NCBI RefSeq assembly: GCF_030272615.1
Contig: NC_081406.1
Location: 164,159,521 to 164,223,520 of the forward strand
Length of the DNA stretch: 64,000 bases
Reading direction: 5' to 3'
DNA from: Cryptomeria japonica
Lineage: Eukaryota; Streptophyta; Pinopsida; Cupressales; Cupressaceae
The position numbers and the translations under genes were made by a program. The first letter of the stretch is position 1; every line of letters starts with the position of its first letter. The notes beneath the pieces are model-generated. The model did not search any database. It saw only the letters and a list, made by a program, of their open reading frames with translations, and had not been told where the DNA came from. Below are positions 24,501 through 36,500 of the stretch, in pieces.

Positions 24501-27500
24501 GCTTATTGTGTGAGACATGCACTCTATCATTTTAATAAAGATTACATTTTTTTAGAAGACTTGCCTACTCTTTTTATGCTTCGTACATTTATATCAATGA
24601 AATGATTTTATTTTACAATCTTTGCTTTCTACAATCTTTTAAAGTTATTTCATTTGTACTTGAATGCAACATAGAGAGGCCATTAAATATACCACTTGCT
24701 CAAAAACTTAGTGGCTCTACCTAATTGAGCCTATAGGTGAAAATCTGGTAACACTTATTTGTTTCTGCAGGGTATTTTATAGGGAATTTATAGAAGTAAT
24801 AAGTAAGAAGGTAATTTTCTTGTCCTAGTTCACCAATTATTTGTATTTTATCCAGGGGTACTAAGTATGGGACATTACATACAAATCATATTATATGCAG
24901 CGATTACATTATGGGTAATGATTAATAGAGAATGAGAAGATTAGTAAGGAAATAACACACCAGGGCAGCCATTAAGTATGAAGGGTGCAACCCTTGCAAA
25001 GGCAATAGACTCAACAAAAAGGTGTGTCCGCTCCTCACTTGAAGATATAAGAGGAAGGACAAACCACTTGGAAAATCCATCCATGGGAGGATCAATCGAA
25101 GAAGATCAATCAACACTCAAGCCAATACAAGTTATATACACACACACACACACACACACTACATATATACATACATACATACATATATATATATAATGCA
25201 TTATCATATGATTTAGATCATAGTAGTAAAAATCGTTTAGGAAAAAAAATCGGCAAACCAAAAGTATAAGATTTTTTGAAAAACTTGGACTTAAAAAAAA
25301 ATAAAAAATTGTAGAAAAAGAGAAAAAAACTATATTTTAAATAACTTCAAGGCATTTCCATAGCATAGAGATATAAAGAGAAAATAAAATAGAGTTTAAG
25401 CCGTGAATTGTAGAAAAAAGTTTTTTGTTGTTTATATTCATATTACTGATTACATAGGCAAATAATCAGTTAACTTTTTAAGAGGGCAATCACCAAATAC
25501 ACCAAATAGTTGTCTAAGTCAGATCAAATATTAACTAATTCTATGAAGTAATAGAGATCAAAAGTTAACAAACAAATAGGAAAAGTGAAAACCATTTTGA
25601 AGTGATCCAAGAATTTCATTGTGATTGAGGCAAGGAGTTTTGTAGGGTCAATCCAATATTTTAGAAAGCTTATCAAATCATATTCCACAATTGCACTACG
25701 TTATATCATAGTAACTGTTTACCCTCTCGGGTGAATAACTTAAAACATACAGATAAAACACGTGATGCAGAATAATAATGCCATAGATATCAGATAAAGT
25801 ATAAGAGATGTTATTCCATTCATAATCGTCTCTCAAAAGTTACATTCGGGAGTATATAAAGGTACCGAGGGGGTGCGAGTGCCAACCGTCGCACCGTAAC
25901 TACCATCCCTCGGTTACCGACTAACAAAGACAATTACAACTTAATTAACTAGTTTTATTCGTGTAAAACATTGCCGCCAACATCATCCCCCCCAAAAAGA
26001 AAAGTCGTCTCCAAGCTACTTACAACAAAATGAAGAATACATGGGGACTACAGAACCCAAAATCAAAAACTAATGGGGTGCAGAGGGCGTCCCTGATGAA
26101 GAAGGCACCGATAGTGGTGTAGCAGCGGACGCCAATCGCCCACGGAGTTCGTACACTTGCTCCGTCCTCTTCAGGTCCTGCTCCACCACCATCTGCCGCT
26201 CCATGGCAGTCTTTACCATATAGGCTGCCTCCAACACCTCCTTATCCTTCTTGTCCACGCTCTCCAGTGCACTGACCAATCGAGTCTCCAACTGCTCTCT
26301 GGATGTCCTTTCCTCTTCCAACTGTATCAGCAAGGCAGACTTCTCTGCTACTAAAGTATCCATTGCTATCTGAGCCTGTGCCATGGTAGCCTCCAGCTCC
26401 CGAAACCTAGTAGTCAGCTCCTCCCGAGCTGTCACTACTGCTACGCGCAAAGCCTCAAATGTCATTGTCGTCTGTTGTGTCCTTCGAAGCTCAACATAAC
26501 CTTCGTGGAAGGCCTGCTCCACCTCTCTCAACAACGACTGCATCCATGTCTCACCAACCCCCTCAGTGAGGCTCCAAGCCTCCAACATCTCCTGGTTCTC
26601 CGTCTCAGGCCACCCGGCACACTCAAAACACCTCTCAAACTCCTCTCTGCATCCGGTGCAAGCAAAGGTCAACAACCGCTCCATCAGCTCAACCATGGCG
26701 GCATCCGCCTGGAGTGTGGTAGATGACACAAGCCGCTGTGCTCTCAGAGTCATCTCAGCAATGAACTGCTCCAACTCTCTTGTACCCTGCTATACTCCCA
26801 CAAGCACCCCCTCCTCTCTGTAAGGACTGGTTACTACAACTGCAGGGGGTGACGCAGTCGTCTGAAGTGCCCTACTACTCGGAGAGCTCCCCTCCTCGAG
26901 ATCAATAATATCCAAGGGATGCATGGCCCTGCCTGGAGATAGAGCAGCCTCTCCCACCGGTGCCACGGGTGTGAGCTGGTAACAGCTCAACCATGCACTG
27001 AGGTCATCATGGAGAGCGCCTGCTTCCATCATTGCCTCCTGCATATATCCTGGCAAACTTGGCACATCCGGCACATCATGCACCTCCTGCTCCATGGAAG
27101 CCCTTGCACTCGCCAAGGTACTCGGCCCATCTGGCTGAAGTGAGGCCACCCCAAAGTCAGTCCCTACTGTGGTCTCGACCCACGGTGGTGTCATCGCTAT
27201 CGTCACCCGAGGCTGCCCAAAGCTAGGAACTGGCATCGTGGTGACTACGCTCACTGTCTCGAATGACCGTGGCACCGCCAACTGACAAGTCTCCGGTAAG
27301 CGTGCTGGTGTAAAGTGGACCTGAACCTGTGATGCTAAAACAGACCCTTCTGTACCCGCCAATTCCACTACCTCCTCTTCAAGCAACTGGTCACCTCTTC
27401 TTCCTGCCAACGCACACCAGATGGCAAAACTCGTTTGCCTGTGTCTACACTCAATTCTAAAGCTTTTTGCCCTCCCTGCAACTTGTCTTCTAACGGCTGT

Positions 27501-30500
27501 AACCGTTTTCGCCAATCTGCCTTGTTCTTATTTGTGTCCATTGGTCCCGATTAATTCCTTTAATCTGCTTTTATAGCTTTAAAGCCAGCTTGCCACTTTC
27601 TGCCACTTCCAACTGCCTGCTGCCACTTTCTGCTTCCAGCTGCCAGCGTTCCCCTTGCTCCTGTCGGTCGATAGTACGGTGTATGGCGGGGTGCGGTGTA
27701 CTTGGCATGCAGGTGTGCGGTGTCCAATCTCCTTCCTCCGTGATTTTGTTTTTCTTACTGTTAGCTGGGTCTGCCTTGTGATTTTTCCTTTGGCCTGCGT
27801 TGGAATTTTGTTTTTGACGTTGCGGTTTATTTATGGTGGAGACGGTGCCATCGTATGGTGGACACATAGTGCCACTGCATGGTGACCTCGCAATGCCACC
27901 GCACGATGGTCCCGCGGTGTCACCAGCGTGGCCCCCACCGTACGGTGTCTCCGTTTTTTTTTGTTTTTTTTAATTTTTTAAAAAAAATCGGGCGTATGAT
28001 CAACTGTCGTACGAACCCGTATGACCATACGGCTTTTTTTTTTTTTCAATTGTTATTTCTTCTAGAGGGTCTGGGATCGGTCGCCCGTCTCTGTTCGAGG
28101 TACTGTTTTAATTTCGACCCATTGACGACGTCTGGTATCTCCTTCCCATCGAGCGTCCACAACTTAATCGCCCCGTTGGCATTGACCTCGCGCACCTTGA
28201 AGGGGCCTAGCCATCGCACTTTTAATTTTCCTGGTTTGATTTCGTTCCTCCCATTGAATTTCAACACTAAGTGCCCCGGAGTAAACTTCATTCGCCGAAG
28301 ATGCTTGTCATGCTAGACCTTCTGTCTTTGTTGGGCTGCCTCTGTGGCCCATTGTGCCATCATTCTTTTTTCGTCCAACTTGCTTAAGGCATACAATCTC
28401 TCCCTCAGGCTCTCCATATCCCCGAGTCTGTTCTCCACTGCAATGCGAAGGCTTGGCACCATGAACTCCGCTGGCACCACAACTTCCTGCCCGTACATGA
28501 GTTGGAACGGAGTCTGGCCAGTGGTCACCTTGTAGGTTGTGCGGTAGGCCCACAAGACCGAGGGTAATTTTTCTTCCCAATCTTCTCCCTCGACACTGCA
28601 CGACTTGTAAATCACACTCACGATAATCTTGTTGGTAGCCTCGGCCTGCCCATTGGCTCGCGAGTAATAGGGCCTAGACAATGAATGGAAAATCTTGAAT
28701 TCCGTAGTAAGGAGTTTAATAACGTGATTCACAAAATGTCCACCCCTGTCGCTTGTCAACTACATAGGGATCCCATACCGTGTAATAATTTGCTCGTATA
28801 TGAATCTTGTTGTACTTATGGTTGAGTTGTCAGGTAGGGCCCGCGCTTCAACCCACTTAGTTAAATATTTCGTGGCTACCACAATGTAGCAACACCTCCT
28901 AGCATGGCTCACCTTGAGTGGCCCGATAAAATCGAGCCCGCAACGCTCGAATAGTTTTTGAGCATGCGAAGGGTTGAGGGGCATGAAATCCCTTTTCAAC
29001 GGCCTCCCCGCTCTCTGGCACGTATCACAACCTACTACCCATTCTCTCGCATCATTATACAATGTAGGCCACCAGAGGCCTGCAAGCAACACCTTCCTTG
29101 CCGTAGTGTCCAGTCCCATATGGCCTCCTGCGGGCCCCTCATGTGCTTCCCTCAAGACGCTTGGCACCTCTTCCTCCATCACACACCAGCGTAACACCTC
29201 GTTGGGCCCCATTTTATACAATAAACCATTAATTAGCTAGAATGTGCGGCTTCTCAACACAAGCTTTCTTCGCTCTCCCATTGGCATGCCTTGGGGGAAT
29301 ACGGAGGTGGAGAGATATTCCCCGATGGCAGTATAAAATGGTGGTAGTACTGCAATCTTGAATAGGTGGGCGTCTGGGAAGTCATCATTTACCCCTTCTG
29401 GTGGCTCTCTGGACCTGATCCGGGACAACTGGTCAGCAATAACATGGCTTTTGCCTGGCCGTACAATTATTGTGAACGTAAACTCCTGAAGTAGCAGTAG
29501 CCATCTACTTATCCTGCCTTGGATGATGGGTTTGTTTACCAGGTACATCAAGGCCTGATGGTCCACATAGAAGGTGAAGGGTGTCGCTAGCAGGTAGTGT
29601 TGAAATTTTTGTACGGCATAGACCATCCCGAGGGTCTCCCTCTCAGTGGTACTGTAGCTCCTCTCTGCTTTTGACATCAACCTACTCGCAAAATAGATGG
29701 GGTGATCCAACCCGTGTGCCCCTTCCTGGGCTAGCATAGCACCAATGGCATAGTTCGAGGAATCCACGTGTTCGAGGAATCCACGTGTACGTGGAATTCA
29801 ATCATTTGGGAAAAAAATCAGCAAACCAGAAGTATAAGATTTTTTCAAAAAATGGGAAAGAAATTGAATTTTAAAAAATCGTAAAAATTTGTAGAAAAAT
29901 AGACACAAACTACTTTTTTTTTAAAACTTAAAGGCATTTCCATAGCATAGAGATATAGAGAGTAAATAAAATAGAATTTAACCCATGAATTATAGAAAAT
30001 AGATTTTGTTTATATATTCATATTGCTAATTACATAGGCAAATATTCATTTTACTTTTTAAAAGGGCAGTCACCAAATACACCAAATAGTTGTCTAAGTC
30101 TGAGATCAAAGATTAGCCAAGTCTATGAAGTAGGCTAAGATCAAAATTTATCAGACTGAGTTCCAGCTATTGTTAGGAATTTAGTAAAAGTGGAAGCCAT
30201 TTTGGTGATCCAAGACTTTCATTGTGCTCGAGGCAAGGAGTTTTCTAGGGGTATTAGCTAAGTCTATTAAGTAGCTGAGATCAAAATTTATCAGACAGAG
30301 ATCTAACTATTGTTAGAAATTTAGTAAAATTGGAAGCCATTTTGAAGTGATCCAAGACTTTCATTGTGATTGAGACAAGGAGTTTAACCCATGAATTGTA
30401 GAAAATAGATTTTTGTTGTTTATATTCATATTGCTGATTACATAGGCAAATATTCATTTAACTTTTTAAAAGGGCAGTCACCAAATACACCAAATAGTTG

Positions 30501-33500
30501 TCTACATCCGAGATCAAAGATTAGCTAAGTCTATGAAGTAGCTGAGATCAAAATTTATTAGACAGAGATCCAACAATCGTTAAGAATTTAGTAAAAGTTG
30601 TTAATGCATGATAGCTTCGGTAAGATAAATGATTGAATGAGAGATAAATGAAGTCTCTCATTTAATCATTTATCCTATCGATAAACCATCAAGAAAACTT
30701 CAAGCTATTTTCATCTGATAATCATTCCTCTTTTATATATCAAATCTACTTAGTCGATCAATATCGATAATCATGTTATAGCATGGTATATCGGTGATCA
30801 CTGATGGTTATCAGGTTAACTATGTATTCCGATTCACATCGGATGTGCTCCCAGCAATAAACAAATAATTATCGAGTTGCTTTCGGGTGGCAAAGTATGC
30901 ACCGCTTGGGATATATAACCTTTAGTTAGTGATCGGTGTCAATTAACTTAGACACCGATTCCCATCGGTTAATATGCCACGCCAACACCATCGTGAATAC
31001 TGATTGGCATATACACTATGTAACGTGAACCCCGATTAGTATCGGGCTGGTAATAAATTAAACACTGGTTGATAACATATATCAAAGGGTGCGATCAAGT
31101 AGTGTCTTGATCGGTCAAGTCACTACTTGATCGGTCATGTCCATAAGACATGACCAGTCAAGGCACTGCTTGATCCTCCCCTCTTGCATATATATATCAT
31201 TTGATATTTGTGAAGAGGATATTGACATCGAAAAATACTCCTCTCACCTATCAAACAAAGAAGAGAGTCAGATTTATAATAGAGATAGAAAATTACATAG
31301 ATATAGAGAATACCATTAAGAATACATCTTGCATATTGAATTGTAAATTGAACATCATTTACAAAAGTGAAAGCCATTTTGAAGTGATCCAAGACTTTCA
31401 TTGTGATTGAGGCAAGGAGTTTTCTAGGGGTAGTTCAATATTTGAGAAAGCTTATCAAATCATATTCCATAGTTGCAATGCTTTATATTCCCTAATGGCA
31501 ATTGGTAAGTCTTTTATGTGGGGTAGAATTCAACAAAAGGCATTTGTTTAGCTGAAGTAAAAGATCAGCAAGCCACTGGTTTTGGCAATACCTAGCTTGC
31601 AACTACTATTTTAGGTAGAGACGAATTTTAATGATTGTGTGTTGGAGGCTCTTTTATTACAACTATGTAAGCTTGTTTGTTGTCATTCAGATTTATTTTG
31701 TGGAGCACTTTAGATATATTGCTCACATAATGAATTGTACGTCTTTGTTTGAGCAAAACTTAACTATATCAATTATAAATTAAAAAATCATATATCTATA
31801 TCTACATATATTAAATATGTCTTTAAACATTTAGTGTTATGGTAGAAAAACTCCATTGGTGAGGTAGGCCACCAAGGTTCAAACCCCTACTGGGCCATTG
31901 AGCTCGTGGGATTTCTACCTTTGTTGGGTCATTGAGCTTATTGGTTTAAACAAGTGTGGGGAATGAACCCCCAAAAATGGACAAAATAACAAACTTTTTC
32001 GACGTTGATTCTACATTGACTCTGATTTTGTCTCGGACCAACCCTATTTCTAAGCAATTGAGTAATTTCACGCGTTTTTCTAGGGTTTTGCAAGTTTTTA
32101 CAATGATTTTTTTCACTTTCTTGTCATTTTTGGGGGTTTTAACGTGATTTAAATGCAAAAAATCTTTGAAAATTGGGTCAACACTTGGTCAACGATTTTT
32201 TCATGAATCGGGATTTTTTCGGGGAATAAATCGGATAGCTCCAGGATTCAAGATTAACCGGGTATAATCGTGACTATTGCTTCATTGATTTTGATAACTC
32301 ATTATATGTCTTCATTGATAAGAAGTATGAATATTTGCAAAGATATGATTAATAATAGGAATGTATGATTAATGTGGATAAGATTCCTTTAAGCTTATAG
32401 CCAATCCACCATCCCATTATGAAGGGGAGATAGGACATATGAGGAGGGCAAGTAGTAAAAGGTCCATTCAAGTAGTGGTAACCCCGAATGGTGTTGGGAG
32501 TTTGAATGGTGGATGCCATTAACGAGCACTTGGGCTTGATGGATAGACTCAATGCGCCTTGGGTGATCCCCAGGGTGCTTCATAGTGTGGATGTAATGTT
32601 GGGAAAATCCCTAAGGGAATTTCATGTACATTAAGAGTATTATAATGATGAGTAGAATTCCCTTTGGAACATTGTTGAAACATATGTTTATTTTCTATTG
32701 ATGACTAACCTGGTTGTAGGATCTAAATCAAAGCATTAATCCAAGTTTCACTTAGAAATTCTTGGGCAAATTAAGTTAAATACTAATAGAAGACATTACA
32801 TGGACGTTTTTTAGGACCTTGGCAACACAACATTATAAGAATGCAAGGATGGTAGGAAACAACACTTATGTGAACCCTAACCAAGATAGACCCATTTGGT
32901 ACTATCTTAGATTGGTTATCTATGATGGGCTAAACAATCCCAATGTGTAAGGGGGGTATAACTCAGGAATATAGGAGACAATGAAAACACAGTGCCAATT
33001 ATACCTTTGTTGCAACTTCCTGTTTGTTGTTTTAATTGTTAGATATAACTCTCTAACCCAACATGGTACCATTCTTGAAGATTCAAACCTTCCACACAAA
33101 CACACTTGAAACAAAAAAATCTTTCACTATGAGTTATAGGAAGTAGAAGTAAGAATTACACATGTTGTTCATGGTTCAATAATGCAAACCAAGGAAACAT
33201 TTTAAGGAAACCAAAATTGTTGAAACATTAGAGGATTTGAACACACATATCTACACCTTACCACTATATGTAATAACAAATGAAAACATTTAAGGAATTA
33301 CAATGATGCCAATTATTGTAGGTGGTTGTGTGAGGTGTTATCAATTATATACAGGTTTAAGGCAGCTAGTTGACCTTGATCTAGTGATAGTTATTGGGGT
33401 CAGGTGTACATTTAGGTATAGCTAGAGATTGTTACTTTTTTAAATTATTTTTATATAAAAACCTATCAAGGAGACTTTTGGGAACACCCTCCTAGATTTA

Positions 33501-36500
33501 AGTCAATCCCAAAGAGAAGGAGAGATTACCCACTCTCATTGTAGGCCTTCAACCATCCTCAATCTATTGATGAACTCTCCTTTTGCCTTCTTGAAGACAG
33601 ACCCCTATCCCTGAAGGTGAGACAAGTTCCAAGACCATTGACCTACAACTATAGGACCTAACGTTGCCTATGAAAAATTGCCTATGTTTCCTCTTTCTTC
33701 TAGAATACTCTAGCTAAGTGTCCACAAACATGACAAATTTTGCATCTAAATAAAATATTTGTAGTACACTCGGCTTCAGCTCCTTCAAATGGAATTCTCC
33801 CACGTCTAGAATTATTATGTCCAAAGAGGTTTCTCTAGATCCAAGTATAGTTCAAGATCCCTATTTCACTGTTATTGTTTTAAGCTTTATGTTCCTCCCT
33901 GTGACCAATATTTTCCTAAGGACTAATTCTCACCAATATTCATTTGGGGAAGACCTAACCAAACAAGAACTATACTTTGGAGATCGTCTAATGGGTCAAA
34001 AGATGGAGACTAGTATTTCATGAATATTCCTAGCTTCATTAACCAAGGTCCACCTAAGAAGATTCAATTCTCTCCATTTTAGAATAAAAAGATGCCATAG
34101 AGTTTCCTTTGGACATTACCAAGTGTCCCCCAATTTAGCAGGTTTCCAGTTTTCTTGCACCCACACTCTCAAAATTTTGGGCCTCGAGAAGGCTCCCATG
34201 AATTGATAGATCAAAGAACCTTCTTTTAAAAGCTATAACCAGCCTTCCATCTTGTCCATGGAAAAACAAATCTTTATGTAGGTTACCCATTGAAACCTAG
34301 TAGATCTTTTTTGCAGCTCTAAGCAAAGTCATGGGCCACAAAATCCTTCAAAAATTTATTAATTACAAGGTTTGATGGTTTGTGGTCATGTGAGGAAGTT
34401 AAGTGTGTCATCCATTCAACCCTAGATTGATGGTAGTGGATAAATTCTTGAGTAGAGGGTACTAGAGGTAGATTGAATTCTGATTAGGATTTTCAGCTTC
34501 TTGAGAGTTTCAAATTTACAAGTCAGATGTTTTAAATAACCAAATGACTTTGGATCTAGAATAAGTGGAACACTCAATAAATAGATTTTATATTCTAGAA
34601 TTCTCTCAATAGTTTAATTTAGTGAACACACACAACTGATGTAACTGAAATCAAACTGGCTTATTGTACAACTATTATCCCTACGAGTTATGACCATTAT
34701 TAGAATGATACAGATATAACAAACAATCAGAAACCATGAATAAGGTACCTCTATAAAGAAATGGAGGATGCCCAAAAACCTTACATCAATATGGTTGAAA
34801 GTTGACAAAAGGTAATATTACATTGTTCTGGAAAAGGACTGTACCAAAATTTTTGTTTCAGTTTGATTAGATGATTGGAAGTGCAGGATCAAGAATCACC
34901 ATATTCTTTTAGCCCCTTCTGCTTGAGTATTCACCACATTCAATGGCAGACAGGCTGTTGTGATGTCAAAAGAATATTTCTGATTACAAGAATGTAATGA
35001 ACCTTGCTGTACCTGCCTTGCCTTCCTGAGATTAAGATCAGACTTTTGACTCCAAAGGTTTGATTTGGGCAATAAGCCGGATCTAGGGTTCTCTGCAACA
35101 TTATAGACATTGCAATATAGATATATCACCAATAATAGTAAATTAGTTACATAACTGTTACATGAAAATAGGCCCATTCAGGACGTTGGGGACGCTCCAG
35201 GACAGCTGGCTACCCATCCAAACCCATCCCATCTCTTAGGGCTCATAGGGTTACCTGAGGATGGGACCAGCGCACCCCCGGCTGGGACCCCATATTCCAA
35301 ATGTGCTGACAAACAGAAAACAGTAGGAAGATAACAAATGTCTACAGGGACAAAAATTAATGATTCCAGAAATTGTGTTACTTAGTCCTTATTTATTCAT
35401 CCTGTTAATTGGATAGTTGGTTAATGACATCTGGTTTAATTTCAGAATACATGAGTGTTATCATTCTTTCCTTAATTTGTAAGTATTGCTTGTGAATTAT
35501 TTTTTTATCTTTTATGTCGATTCTTAGAGTACCTCTTTACGACTTATACCTGAACCCGACATTCCGGGTTGTATTATCTGACAGGGAAGATATCCTTCGG
35601 CGTGTTATAGGTTTGATTAATTTATGTGGCAAGAATGTTCATTTATTGATCCAAATTTGTGATTGATTACCAATTAATCTATTCAATTACTTTGATTATG
35701 TTTATTCCCATTGATGCAGAGACGAGTTACAGAAAATCAGATTGAATTTAATTTGCATATTTAAACACATTTAATGAACGATAACACATGGATGCTCTGC
35801 GATACCCAGACGGACTGGCCTGGGAATGCACCAGACTGTTGGCGATGGGGAGGGGGTACTCTATACGACTAGGCGCTGGTTCTTCATCGCTGGGAAGAAC
35901 CAGCGACTCTCCCTCCACATCGTGACAGCTTGATGCATTCACAGGCTATCTCGTGGGTGGTTTAAGCATTGTAATGAAACTAGATTACTATTATGGCGGA
36001 GTAACATAGTTACCTATTTGCGGATTCTCCTTGCTATTTTCCCCTTGTCACCTCCTTTCCCCGTGCTTTCCTTGGTGTGCGTGGTTTATACCTTCTAAAA
36101 CCACGCGACCCCCCCCTTGGAAGCATGGCGTCTTTTCCAGAGATGACTTGGAGATGATCGCATCCTTTCCTTAATGATATTAGTTAAGGTATAAACACAT
36201 TTTAATCGGTTAATATAATTTTATTAATTTGAATATTTGGAAAATATACATATATGTATGAATCTCATACAGTTATACTTCTAATGATTTTGTTGTCTAT
36301 ACAGGGATATGACAGTCCTCCCCCCTTACATTGCTTGTCCTCAAGCGATGTGCAGGTTTGGGTGGTTGAGGATCTCTTCACCCTCCCAAGTTGCATCCCC
36401 CTCCGGCAACCCTTTCCATAAGATCAAGTATTCTACAATGCTCATATTCTTTATTCTCCTTTCTCTTACATCTAAAAGGGCTTCTAGTTCCAGTGTCACC

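Larger units (their letters stand above)
25716..29790 (-). mobile_element. Truncated Ty3/gypsy retrotransposon (Tat/Athila type)
   Basis: Read on the minus strand, this is RNase H, integrase, a long post-integrase ORF, a short G-run and a 3' LTR. Everything upstream of RNase H (gag, protease, most of reverse transcriptase and the 5' LTR) is missing. The break near 29790 is next to a 17 bp duplicated word (TCGAGGAATCCACGTGT). The integrase style (GLDFIGP, RANGQAE, LWAYRTT) is that of Tat/Athila elements rather than chromoviruses, and no chromodomain follows. The break lies between two copies of repeat A, so the loss probably came with a rearrangement there. Confidence 0.85.

Noticed and set aside
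26070-27515. Two separate host genes on the minus strand
   Set aside because: They are one frame interrupted by a single TAG and lie between integrase and the LTR of the same element.
28046-29767. Functional UAG readthrough in pol
   Set aside because: The element is truncated and its extra ORF is also damaged, so random decay is simpler. It is kept only as an alternative in the findings.
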